A stretch of DNA of 64,000 nucleotides. Origin: Comamonas sp. GB3 AK4-5. GTDB taxonomy: Bacteria > Pseudomonadota > Gammaproteobacteria > Burkholderiales > Burkholderiaceae_C. Of this stretch, positions 9,325 to 17,724 are shown in pieces. How positions within the stretch are numbered: position 1 is the stretch's first letter; every line of letters begins with the position of its first letter. The notes under the pieces were generated by a model. That model ran no database searches and was not told the DNA's origin. It saw only the letters and a program-made list of their open reading frames with translations. The stretch is taken from NCBI RefSeq assembly GCF_041320665.1, contig NZ_CP166730.1, forward strand, positions 1,116,001 to 1,180,000. Direction: 5' to 3'. A program made the position numbers and the translations under genes.

Positions 9325-12219
9325 ATGGAGCGCCCGCGTTTCCAATCCTCTCCTTATGCCGCCAGGGTGGTATGGGCCAGCGCTATCGCACTGGTGCTGG
9401 TACTTGTGGTGGGCGTGTTCTGGCTGCTGCACGATATGCGCAGCAGTGCCCGCGCCGACAGTGAGAAGAGCCTGTCCAGCTTTGTTCAGCGGCAGCAGCA
9501 GGCGATGAACCGGCTCATAGGCAGCATCGACCTGCTACTGTTCAGCGTGGACGATATATTGCGCCTGTCAGACACTTCCGTTGCCAACCAGAACCTGGCC
9601 GATCTGCAAAACGTGCTGCAGATGACGGTCAAGCAAGACTCTCTCATCAGCTCTATCGTCATCGTCCAACTGGACGGCAAGGTCTTGGCGGCTGCCGATA
9701 GCCAAGGCAATTACCGGGTGGAGCATATTCCCCGCAGCTGGCTGCAGGGCATTGCCCAGGTACCGGGCAAAGAACGCATGCTGCGCATCAGCGCACCGGA
9801 CGCAAGCTGGGCCCAGATGCGCGTGGTGCATATTGCACGCATGCTTCCCAGCTCGAAGGGTGTACCTGTTTTTGTGGTGGCCCAGGTGCCTTTGCCCAGC
9901 TGGATCAGCGTGCTGATGCAGGGCTCCACCCTCAGTGGTCTGGAGGTGACGCTCGAGCGCATGGATGGCAGCCGGGTGCTGAGCGTGCCCAGCGATACCG
10001 AAGACAGCGCACCGTATCGTGCGGCCGTGTTGACGGAGGTGCTGCCAGTGGGTGTGACGGACGCCCGCTCGCGCCTGGATGGGGCTCCCGTGCTGATGGA
10101 GGTGGTGCCGCTGAACTATGACGGGCTGCATCTGACGGCTGCCCTGCCGCTGGCTACGGTGCTCCAGCATTGGTATGCCACGCGCAATGCGGTGCTGGTG
10201 GGGGTGTTGGTGTTTTCGCTGCTGCTGTTGGGGGGCGCTGCATTGATGCAGGTCTACCTGCGGCGCATGCAGCAGGCTCAGCAGCAGGTGTTGGAGTCTG
10301 GCGCCACCTTGCACAGCGCCATGGACAGCATTGCCGTCGGCTTTTTGCAGCTGGATGTGCAGCACAAAGTGGTGCACTGGAATCCGCGCTACGAGGAAAT
10401 GTTCCCTTGGCAGCGCGGCCATCTGCTGCATGGTTGTTTATGGAGCGATGTGCTGGGCCTGGTGTCTTCGGGGGCCGACACCCAGCTGCACAGCGAGCTG
10501 GTGCAGCTGCGTCGGCTGCAACAGGCCTGGGATGCCGGTGAAGCCACCGTGGCTGAACTGGCTACGGTGGGTGGCTTGATGCTGCAGCTGAGCCGACGCT
10601 TTACGCCGGATGGCGGCAGCGTCATCACCTGCGAAGACATCACCGAAATTCGGGCGGCCACGGCCGAGATTGAAAACCTGGCTTTCTACGACCCACTCAC
10701 CGGCCTGCCCAACCGCCGCCTGCTGCTGGACCGCTTGCGCCAGGCCACCCACCTGGCGCTGCGTGCGGGGTGGTTGGGCGCCTTGATGTTCGTGGACCTG
10801 AACAAATTCAAGGTCCTCAACGACACCCAGGGCCATGAGGTGGGAGACATGCTGCTGCAGGAGGTGGCACAGCGCTTGCGCAATGCCATACGTGCTTCCG
10901 ATACGGTCGCTCGCCTGGGGGGGGATGAGTTTGTGATCATGCTGTGCGATCTGCCGGCGGATGCGGAAGCCGCAGCCCGCTTGACCGAGCGCATTGCAGA
11001 GAAGATCGTGCACCGCCTGGGAGAGCCTTATCTGTTGGGCTCCTATGTGCATAGAGGCACGGCCAGCCTGGGGGTGACCCTTTTTGGGCAGGAGCCGGTG
11101 GAAGTGAGTGAGCTGCTCAAGCAAGCGGACATCGCCATGTACCAGGCCAAGTCCATGCAGGCAGTGGATGTGTGTTTTTTCGAGCCCCACATGCAGGAAG
11201 TCATCAACGCCCGCGCGCGCATGGAGGCCGATTTGCGCCAGGCGCTGGCCCTGGAGCAATTTTCCCTGCACTACCAGCTGCAGATTCTGGCGGACGGCAA
11301 CATTGACGGGATCGAGGCCTTGATTCGCTGGGAGCATCCGGAGCGCGGCATGGTCCTGCCCAGTGCCTTCATTCCTGTGGCCGAAGACAGCGAGCTCATC
11401 GTGCGCATCGGCCAATGGGTGTTGCGTACGGCCTGTCAGCAGCTGGCGCGCTGGCAGAACCAGCCGCGCCTGGCCGGCGTGGTGGTGGCTGTGAATGTGA
11501 GTGCACGCCAGTTCCGGCAGCAGGACTTTGTACAGCAGGTGCAGCGGGCGCTCAAAGACAGTGGTGTGGCCCCGAGCCTGCTGCGGCTGGAGCTGACAGA
11601 GGCGCTGGTGATTGACGACATGGAAGACTCCATCGCCAAGATGAGCGCGCTGCGTGCGATGGGGGTGCGTTTTGCCATCGATGATTTCGGCACCGGCAAG
11701 TCCTCGTTGTTCTACCTGACGCGCCTGCCTTTGAGCCAGCTGAAGATCGACCAGTCCTTTGTGCGCCACCTGGGCGTAAGCCATACGGATGATGTGGTGG
11801 CGCAGACCATCATCGGCATGGCCCACAACCTGGGCCTGACGGTGATCGCTGAAGGCGTGGAGCAGCAAGACCAGATCGACAGCCTGCTGCGCTTTGGTTG
11901 TCAGCGGTTTCAGGGCCATTTTTTCTGCCTGCCGCTGCCTGCAACTGCGTTGCAGGGTTTTGTCGAAGAGATGCCGCCACTTTCGCAGGCCATGCAGGGC
12001 GGCAACGTGCTGTCCGGTCAGGGGCGGTTGACCTTGGTCGCCCCTGCGCAGACCGAGCATTCAGCGCCGGGAGGAGACGACGATGCCGCCCACGATGAGC
12101 GCGAAAGCCAGCAGGTGGTAGAGGTGGGGCAGCTCGGCCAGGACCAGTGTGGAGAGCATGGCGGTAAAGACCGGGATGAGGTTGGCGAAGAAACCCGCTA
12201 CAGCCGGCCCAGCGTGTGA
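9325..12219 (+). CDS. Membrane-bound diguanylate cyclase/phosphodiesterase (PAS-GGDEF-EAL)
   Basis: A 964-residue protein: TM1 at about residues 14-35, a periplasmic sensor region, TM2 at about 288-312, a PAS-like region at 325-440, GGDEF near 531 and EAL near 663. The cyclase motif LGGDEF is intact and preceded by an RASD inhibitory I-site. The phosphodiesterase motifs EALIRW, DDFGTG and EGVE are also intact. It could both make and break c-di-GMP. The last 53 codons run antisense into the convergent permease gene and form a polar tail unlike any EAL end, so the stop may have been displaced. Confidence 0.93.
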   Translation: MERPRFQSSPYAARVVWASAIALVLVLVVGVFWLLHDMRSSARADSEKSLSSFVQRQQQAMNRLIGSIDLLLFSVDDILRLSDTSVANQNLADLQNVLQMTVKQDSLISSIVIVQLDGKVLAAADSQGNYRVEHIPRSWLQGIAQVPGKERMLRISAPDASWAQMRVVHIARMLPSSKGVPVFVVAQVPLPSWISVLMQGSTLSGLEVTLERMDGSRVLSVPSDTEDSAPYRAAVLTEVLPVGVTDARSRLDGAPVLMEVVPLNYDGLHLTAALPLATVLQHWYATRNAVLVGVLVFSLLLLGGAALMQVYLRRMQQAQQQVLESGATLHSAMDSIAVGFLQLDVQHKVVHWNPRYEEMFPWQRGHLLHGCLWSDVLGLVSSGADTQLHSELVQLRRLQQAWDAGEATVAELATVGGLMLQLSRRFTPDGGSVITCEDITEIRAATAEIENLAFYDPLTGLPNRRLLLDRLRQATHLALRAGWLGALMFVDLNKFKVLNDTQGHEVGDMLLQEVAQRLRNAIRASDTVARLGGDEFVIMLCDLPADAEAAARLTERIAEKIVHRLGEPYLLGSYVHRGTASLGVTLFGQEPVEVSELLKQADIAMYQAKSMQAVDVCFFEPHMQEVINARARMEADLRQALALEQFSLHYQLQILADGNIDGIEALIRWEHPERGMVLPSAFIPVAEDSELIVRIGQWVLRTACQQLARWQNQPRLAGVVVAVNVSARQFRQQDFVQQVQRALKDSGVAPSLLRLELTEALVIDDMEDSIAKMSALRAMGVRFAIDDFGTGKSSLFYLTRLPLSQLKIDQSFVRHLGVSHTDDVVAQTIIGMAHNLGLTVIAEGVEQQDQIDSLLRFGCQRFQGHFFCLPLPATALQGFVEEMPPLSQAMQGGNVLSGQGRLTLVAPAQTEHSAPGGDDDAAHDERESQQVVEVGQLGQDQCGEHGGKDRDEVGEETRYSRPSV

Positions 12220-12960
12220 GACACCGACATTCCAGAAACGGTAGGCCAACACGGCCGGTCCCAGGGCGATGAACAGCAAGGCAGCGGCCAGTGGCAGGCT
12301 TTGTTGCAGGTGCTGCAGGCCCAGTGCCAGCTCACCCCCGGCAAACAGGGCCGACCAGCCCAGGCCGAACACCAGTTGCGCCATCAGAAAAGCAGCCCAG
12401 TCGTGGCGGATGGTGAGAGGCTCCTGGGTCTTGGCCAGCATCCAGCTGTAGAGTGACCACAGTACCGTGGCCAGCAGCACGAAGAGATCACCGGGCACCA
12501 ACTGCAGGCTGAGCAGCTGGCGCAGCTCGCCCCGGCTCAATACCACGGCCACCCCCAGTACCGAGAGCAAGGCGCCCAGCATCTGGCGCAGCGAAATGCG
12601 CGCGCCATAGCGCAGACGGCCGATCAGCAGCATCCACACCGGCATGCTGGAGCCCACCAAGGTCACATTGATGGGCGATGAGGTTTGCAGTGCCGCATAC
12701 AGCAGCGCGTTGTAGCAGCCAATGCCCAGCAGGCCCAGCACGGCATAGCGCCGCCAGTGCGCCCACAGGGGACTGCTTCGGCGCAGCACGCCCGATGCAA
12801 AGGGCAGCAACAGCACAAAGGCCAGCCCCCAGCGCAGGAAGTTCAGGGTGAAAGGGGAGATCAGCTCATGGACCATGCGGCCCACCACGGCATTGCCGGC
12901 CCACAGCAGCGGCGCAGCCGTCAGCATGGCCGCCGTGCCCAATGTCAACGGGGAAGTCAT
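12061..12960 (-). CDS. DMT-superfamily (EamA) permease
   Basis: A 299-residue ten-helix EamA protein, reading MTSPLTLGTAAMLTAAPLLW at the start and containing PINVTLVGSSMPVWMLLIG. Two EamA repeats are visible. The ATG at 12960 was chosen because the protein then begins right before TM1; an upstream in-frame extension to 13197 is antisense to the next gene and hydrophilic. Its 3' end overlaps the tail of the convergent GGDEF/EAL gene by 159 bp. The substrate is unknown. It is divergent from the quinone reductase gene. Confidence 0.85.
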   Translation of the reverse strand: MTSPLTLGTAAMLTAAPLLWAGNAVVGRMVHELISPFTLNFLRWGLAFVLLLPFASGVLRRSSPLWAHWRRYAVLGLLGIGCYNALLYAALQTSSPINVTLVGSSMPVWMLLIGRLRYGARISLRQMLGALLSVLGVAVVLSRGELRQLLSLQLVPGDLFVLLATVLWSLYSWMLAKTQEPLTIRHDWAAFLMAQLVFGLGWSALFAGGELALGLQHLQQSLPLAAALLFIALGPAVLAYRFWNVGVSHAGPAVAGFFANLIPVFTAMLSTLVLAELPHLYHLLAFALIVGGIVVSSRR

Positions 12961-13066
12961 AGGGCCGCCATGGTAGCGTTGTTGTCCCTGCCCAGGCCTT
13001 GCTCGTGGCAGCATGTCAGCTTTGCTGCCATCGTGCATCACGCTGCGTATTTTTTCAGGAGATGTC

Positions 13067-14050
13067 ATGCCCAACCATGTCGTACAAATTACCCACAACG
13101 GCGGCCCAGAAGTGCTGCAACTGGTGGAGCAGAGCGTGCCCGCGCCAGCCAACGGCGAGGTGCTGCTGCACCACCGGGCCATAGGCCTGAACTTCATTGA
13201 CGTCTACCAGCGCTCAGGCCTGTACCAACTGCCTCTGCCGTTGAATCTGGGCATGGAAGCCGCAGGCATGGTCGAGGCCGTGGGCGCTGGTGTGACCCAT
13301 CTGAAAGCCGGTGACCGCGTGGCCTATGCCAGCCACCCGCCAGGCAGCTACAGCGAGCGCCGCGTGATGCCCGCCACCCATGTCTGCCGCCTGCCCGACG
13401 CCATCAGCTTCGAGACCGGTGCGGCCATGATGCTCAAGGGCATGACGGCCCAGTACCTGCTGAAAAAATGCAAGCCCGTGGAAGGGCTGCAACCCGGCGA
13501 CCATGTCTTGTTCCACGCCGCTGCTGGCGGAGTGGGCATGATCGCCTGCCAGTGGGCCAAAGCCCTGGGGCTGGAGCTGATTGCCACCGCAGGGTCGGAT
13601 GAAAAATGCGCGCTGGCCCTTGCCAATGGTGCAGCGCATGCTATCAATTACAGAACAGAGAACTTTGCCGAGCGGGTGATGGAAATCACCGGCGGCAAGG
13701 GTGTCAAGGTGGTGTACGACAGCGTGGGCAAGGACACCTGGGAGGGCTCGCTGGCCTGCTTGCGCCGCTTTGGGCTGATGGTGAGCTTTGGCAATGCCTC
13801 GGGCCCGGTGCCGGCGTTTGCGCCGGCCGTGCTGGCGGCAAAGTCGCTGTATGTGACGCGCCAGACCCTGTTCGCCCACATGGTGGACCGTGAGGCCACC
13901 CAGGCCATGGCCAATGACCTGTTCCACGTGGTGGAGAGCGGGCTGGTGAAAATCCACATCGCCCAGCGCTACCCACTGGCCGATGTGCAGCAGGCCCATC
14001 GCGACATGGAAGCGCGCAAGACCACGGGCTCCAGCATCCTCCTGGTCTAG
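13067..14050 (+). CDS. NAD(P)H:quinone oxidoreductase, zeta-crystallin type
   Basis: A 327-residue MDR-superfamily enzyme without the structural Zn cysteine lobe. Family features are GLNFIDVYQRSGLYQLPLP, GMEAAGMVEAVGAGVTHLK and the nucleotide-binding AAAGGVGMIACQWAKALG. Such proteins reduce quinones or related enones with NADPH in the cytosol. ATG 13067 follows CAGGAGATGT. The stop overlaps the next start by one base (TAGTG), so translation of the Nudix gene is coupled. Confidence 0.9.
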   Translation: MPNHVVQITHNGGPEVLQLVEQSVPAPANGEVLLHHRAIGLNFIDVYQRSGLYQLPLPLNLGMEAAGMVEAVGAGVTHLKAGDRVAYASHPPGSYSERRVMPATHVCRLPDAISFETGAAMMLKGMTAQYLLKKCKPVEGLQPGDHVLFHAAAGGVGMIACQWAKALGLELIATAGSDEKCALALANGAAHAINYRTENFAERVMEITGGKGVKVVYDSVGKDTWEGSLACLRRFGLMVSFGNASGPVPAFAPAVLAAKSLYVTRQTLFAHMVDREATQAMANDLFHVVESGLVKIHIAQRYPLADVQQAHRDMEARKTTGSSILLV

Positions 14051-14880
14051 TGTCAGACATGGACTTGCAAGCACCACAGGCCTGGATACAGCCCTTGCGC
14101 CTGGCCATGCAACAACCGCCTGCCGCGCCACGCTGGCCGCTGCATTGCAACGGCCAGGTCATTGGCAGTGTGGAGCAGGGCCTGCTGGAGTCTATTGCCG
14201 CACCGGCATGGGCAGCGGCACAGGGCATGCAACTGCTGCCAGTGCAAGAGGCGGGCCCATGCTGGCAGTTGCAGGCCACGGCCCCCACACAGGCTTTGAA
14301 CGGCCTGGCGCAGCTGCTGCGTGCACATGGGCGCTGCGGACCCTGGCGCAACGAGCAATTGGATGTGCGCGCCGATGGCAGCGATACGGTGCTGGCCACC
14401 ATAGAGCGCGGCGCGGTACGCGCCCTGGGGATTGCCACCCAGGCCGTGCACCTGCTGGGGATGGCCCCGGACGGCCGCATGTGGGTGCAGCAACGGGCCT
14501 TGAACAAGGCCAGCCACCCGGGCAAATGGGACACGCTGATGGGGGGCATGGTGTCGTCTGGCGACAGCATCGCCACAGCCCTGGCGCGTGAAACCGAGGA
14601 GGAGGCCGGGCTGGACGTAGCTGCCTTGCAGGCCTGCACCTATGGCGGCCATGTGGACTTTGCCTGCCCCAATGGCGAGGAGGGCGATGGCGTGGGCTAT
14701 ATGCGAGAGCGCATCCACTGGTACCACGCCCAGCTGCCTCAGGGCTTGGAGCCGCACAACCAGGACGGCGAGGTGGCGCAATTCCAGTGCATAGACCGCG
14801 CCACCTTGGAAGCATGGCTGCTGGCTGGCCGCTTCACACCCGAGGCCAGCCTGATTCTGGCGGACTACCTGGCTTGGTAG
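14050..14880 (+). CDS. DUF4743/Nudix hydrolase family protein
   Basis: A 276-residue protein. Residues about 1-125 form a DUF4743-type N-terminal domain. A Nudix domain follows with GGMVSSGDSIATALARETEE followed by EAG, matching the GX5EX7REUXEEXGU box with its metal-binding Glu residues. Eukaryotic relatives include thiamine-pyrophosphokinase-associated Nudix proteins; the substrate here is unknown. The start is GTG 14050, overlapping the upstream stop by one base; ATG 14059 is an alternative. Confidence 0.85.
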   Translation: MSDMDLQAPQAWIQPLRLAMQQPPAAPRWPLHCNGQVIGSVEQGLLESIAAPAWAAAQGMQLLPVQEAGPCWQLQATAPTQALNGLAQLLRAHGRCGPWRNEQLDVRADGSDTVLATIERGAVRALGIATQAVHLLGMAPDGRMWVQQRALNKASHPGKWDTLMGGMVSSGDSIATALARETEEEAGLDVAALQACTYGGHVDFACPNGEEGDGVGYMRERIHWYHAQLPQGLEPHNQDGEVAQFQCIDRATLEAWLLAGRFTPEASLILADYLAW

Positions 14881-14904
14881 TTGGTGGGCTTGCCCATGCT
14901 GCGG

Positions 14905-14948
14905 GAAGCCCCCTCCCCCCCCTTTCCCGCAAGCGGGTGAGGGAGTCA
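14905..14948. repeat. Palindromic CT/AG-rich intergenic repeat (family 3)
   Basis: The sequence CCCTCCCCCCCCTTTCCCGC, then AAGCGGGTGAGGGAG, pairs imperfectly. It resembles the hairpin cluster at 40505-40831 and lies just after the Nudix stop in a convergent intergenic region. It is probably a dispersed, possibly terminator-like, repeat. Confidence 0.4.
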
Positions 14949-15002
14949 TACCAGGGGCTCAGTGCTAAAAACAGATGCTGTTGCATGCCACGCCCCTTTC
15001 GC

Positions 15003-15081
15003 CAGGGACTGCGAGCAAGGGCCGCCCCGCAGCGAGGCTGTCGTCCCCCTTGGGGAAAGCCGCGCAGCGGCTCAGGGGGTG
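15003..15081 (-). repeat. 3'-end-associated repeat, copy A (family 1)
   Basis: Read on the minus strand it runs CCCCCTGAGCCGCTGCGCGG, a CCCC/GGGG hairpin, then GCGGGGCGGCCCTTGC. The TGA inside its first block is the stop codon of the Na/Pi cotransporter gene. Related copies lie at 34122, 34400, 47015, 61055 and 62678. Confidence 0.7.
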
Positions 15082-16736
15082 GGCACTTTATGCTCACGCA
15101 GCCGGCTGGGTGCCAGGGCGCCGGCTTGCTCCAGGATGGGGTAGGCCACCGAGCACAGCAGCGAGTTGATGCGCTTGAGATCGCTGATCAGGTCGATGTG
15201 CAGCGAGCTGGTCTCTATGCTGGGGACAGTGTTGTCGGCCAGACGATTCAGGTGGGTGGCTGCATAGGCCAGCTCCAGATCGCGAAAGCGCGCCTTTTCT
15301 TCCAGCAGTTTTTGCGCCTCGCGCGGGTTGCCGTTGAGGAACACGCTCATGGCCAGGCGCAGATTGTTCAGCAGGTGCTGGTGCAGCTCGCGGATTTCCT
15401 GCATGCCGGCATCCGAGAAATGCCGGCCCTTGCGGATCTTCTTGACTTCGACTTCCTGCAGCACGCGCTCGATGATGTCGCCGATCTGCTCCATATTGAT
15501 GGTGAAGCTGATGATTTCCGTCCAGCGCTGGCCTTCGCGCTCGTCCAGCTCGGCGCGCGAAATCTTGGTCATGTAGTACTTGATGGCCGAGTACAGATCG
15601 TCCACCGTGTCTTCGAGCTTGCGCAGATCCTGCGACAGCTTTTCGTCATCGGTTTCCACCACCTGTTGCAGGCCGATCAGCATGGACTCCACCACATCGG
15701 CCTGATGCAGGGCTTCACGCGCCGCGCAGCTGATGGCCAGCGAGGGGGTGGACAGGGCCGATGGGTCCAGATGGCGCGGGCGCAGCAGGCTGGCGGCGCT
15801 GTGGTCCTCGGGTTTGGGCAGCAGCTTGGCCACCCAATGGGCCACGGTCTGGGTCATGCCGATAAAGCACAGGCTGTTGAAGATGTTGAACACCAGGTGG
15901 AACAGCACCACGTTCTGGCCGGCTCCGTCGATATGGGGCTGGGCATACAGCACCCACAGACCGGTGAACGGGGCCACGATGGCCACGCCCATGATCTTGA
16001 ACAGCATATTGCCCATGGTGACCTGGCGCACCTCGATGGCCGCCTTGGCGGTGGTCAGCACGGCCACCAGGCCGCTGCCCAGGTTGGCGCCCAGGGTCAG
16101 GCCCAGGGCCACGTCCAGCGGGATTACGCCCGAGCTGGCCATGGCCGCAATCAGCAGCACGATGGCCAGGCTGGAATAGGCCAGCACCGCCAGCACGGCG
16201 CCCAGCATCAGTTCCATGAAGATGTCGCTGCTGACCGAGGACAGCAGTGTGCGCACGGTGGGCGACTCCAGCAGCGGCTCGGTGGCTTCCACCACCAGAC
16301 GCAGGGCCAGCAGCATCAGGCCCAGGCCGATCAGCGCACGCCCTATGCGCCCGGGCGTGGTGTCCTGCCGGGTGATGAACAGCACCACGCCCACAAAAAT
16401 GAACAGCGGCGACAGCCAGGATAGATCGAACGAGAACAGCACCGCCATGATGGCCGTGCCCACATCGGCGCCGCGCATCACGGACAGGGCCGCAGGCAAG
16501 GAGATAAAGCCCTGGCCGACAAAGGCCGAGGTCATCAGCGAGGTGGCCGTGCTGGACTGCACCAGGGCGGTGACGCCCAGGCCTGATAGCGCCGCCGTGA
16601 AACGGTTGCCCATGCTGTGTGCCAGCAGATTGCGCAAATTGGCGCCAAAGACGCGCAAAACCCCGGTTCGCACCATATGGGTGCCCCAGACCAGGAGGGC
16701 CACAGCCGCCAAAAGATTCAGTAAGTGCTTCATCAA
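15072..16736 (-). CDS. Na/Pi cotransporter family protein with PhoU-like tail
   Basis: A 554-residue protein. The N-terminal part to about residue 330 is a NptA/PNaS-type membrane domain with two QSSTATS-like sodium-motif regions (ALVQSSTATSLMTSAFVGQG near 59). The C-terminal part from about 340 is a cytoplasmic, helical PhoU-like domain. Such proteins couple sodium to phosphate import or balance phosphate flux. The last residues and stop codon are formed by repeat copy A. A 302-bp upstream gap separates it from lspA, so it probably has its own promoter. Confidence 0.88.
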   Translation of the reverse strand: MMKHLLNLLAAVALLVWGTHMVRTGVLRVFGANLRNLLAHSMGNRFTAALSGLGVTALVQSSTATSLMTSAFVGQGFISLPAALSVMRGADVGTAIMAVLFSFDLSWLSPLFIFVGVVLFITRQDTTPGRIGRALIGLGLMLLALRLVVEATEPLLESPTVRTLLSSVSSDIFMELMLGAVLAVLAYSSLAIVLLIAAMASSGVIPLDVALGLTLGANLGSGLVAVLTTAKAAIEVRQVTMGNMLFKIMGVAIVAPFTGLWVLYAQPHIDGAGQNVVLFHLVFNIFNSLCFIGMTQTVAHWVAKLLPKPEDHSAASLLRPRHLDPSALSTPSLAISCAAREALHQADVVESMLIGLQQVVETDDEKLSQDLRKLEDTVDDLYSAIKYYMTKISRAELDEREGQRWTEIISFTINMEQIGDIIERVLQEVEVKKIRKGRHFSDAGMQEIRELHQHLLNNLRLAMSVFLNGNPREAQKLLEEKARFRDLELAYAATHLNRLADNTVPSIETSSLHIDLISDLKRINSLLCSVAYPILEQAGALAPSRLREHKVPTP

Positions 16737-17038
16737 AGGTTCGCCAAGAAGCGAACAAATATAACCTTGGGGCCCCCGTCAGCGCACAGACCATACAGAG
16801 AGCGCGCACAGAGGGGTGGGAGATAAGAAAATTCTAGAAAGAAAACGAAGCAAAAGGAAGTGGTGATAACGGCATAAAACCCTAGCGTTGCTGCGCATGC
16901 TGCTATGTATTTTTTCTACGGCCTACGCTAGCACGGGCATGGAGCGCTGGTGTGGCGGGCCGTCCTTCTGGTGCGCAGAGATGGACAGCCGTGCAGCAAG
17001 CTCTCTGGCCGGCGGCTGAAGCCCCGGCCTTGGGGTTT
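16737..17038. other. Intergenic region upstream of the Na/Pi gene
   Basis: 302 bp between lspA and the Na/Pi cotransporter, both on the minus strand. It has AT-rich patches (16825-16860) that could hold the promoter of the Na/Pi gene. Several CTGT words occur on the minus strand but without the 11-bp spacing of a Pho box. No gene is seen. Confidence 0.4.
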
Positions 17039-17563
17039 TTACAACCCGCGCTTGGCGCGGCGGGCGCGCAGGATTTCATCGAGGATCAGCAAGACAGCGC
17101 CCACGGAGATACCCATATCGGCCACGTTGAAGGCCGGGAAATGGCTGAGGCCCCAGTAGAAGTCCAGAAAGTCCACCACATAGCCGTGTTGCAGGCGGTC
17201 CACCACATTGCCGATGGCGCCACCCAGAATGCTGGACAGTGCAAAGCAAAACAGCTTTTGCTCCGGGTGTTTCTTGAGCTGCCAGACGATGAGCACCGTG
17301 GCAGCTGCGCCGATGGCCACAAACAGCCAGCGCTGCCAGCCGCTGCCGTCGGCCAGAAAGGAAAACGCCGCGCCGGTGTTGTGGGCGCGCACGATGTTGA
17401 AGAAGCCGGTGATGGGTGTCCAGTCGCCCAGCTGGTAGACGCCCAGAATCCACTGCTTGCTCAGCTGGTCGATGGCGATGATGGCCAGGGCCCAGGCCAG
17501 CCAGGGCCAGATGCGGGTGCTGCGCGAAGCGCCAAGGGGTGCGGTCATGGCAATCGGGTCCAC
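17039..17563 (-). CDS. lspA: Signal peptidase II (prolipoprotein signal peptidase)
   Basis: A 174-residue, four-helix inner-membrane aspartic protease that cleaves lipoprotein signal peptides after diacylglyceryl transfer. Motifs seen are [20 protein letters not shown], and the two catalytic Asp motifs [15 protein letters not shown] and FNVADMGI. It is the last gene of the ribF-ileS-lspA block, a standard order in beta- and gammaproteobacteria. The frame begins at GTG 17563; ATG 17548 (MTAPLGAS) is an equally good start. The gap to ileS is longer than usual (161 bp). Confidence 0.95.
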   Translation of the reverse strand: MDPIAMTAPLGASRSTRIWPWLAWALAIIAIDQLSKQWILGVYQLGDWTPITGFFNIVRAHNTGAAFSFLADGSGWQRWLFVAIGAAATVLIVWQLKKHPEQKLFCFALSSILGGAIGNVVDRLQHGYVVDFLDFYWGLSHFPAFNVADMGISVGAVLLILDEILRARRAKRGL

Positions 17564-17680
17564 AGTGAAACTAAAAAATCATAGCTTTCTGTGCAATCAC
17601 CACAAGGTTTTCAGGTGGATTAATGCCTGAAGCCAGCGGTTCAATTGCACAGACAGCTCCTATCTTTGCATGAACGCAAA

Positions 17681-17702
17681 CCGCCCACGCGGCCGTGGGC
17701 GG
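17681..17702. other. GC-rich hairpin between ileS and lspA
   Basis: CCGCCCACG pairs perfectly with CGTGGGCGG around a 4-nt loop, 22 bp after the ileS stop on the minus strand. The following bases (TTTGCGTTC) are only weakly T-rich, so it could be a partial terminator or RNA-stability element. Confidence 0.45.
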
Positions 17703-17724
17703 GGTGTTATCTCAGCGGCGAGGC

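Noticed and set aside
16737..17038. Pho box upstream of the Na/Pi gene
   Set aside because: CTGT words occur on the minus strand but not at 11-bp spacing and without the CTGTCAT context.
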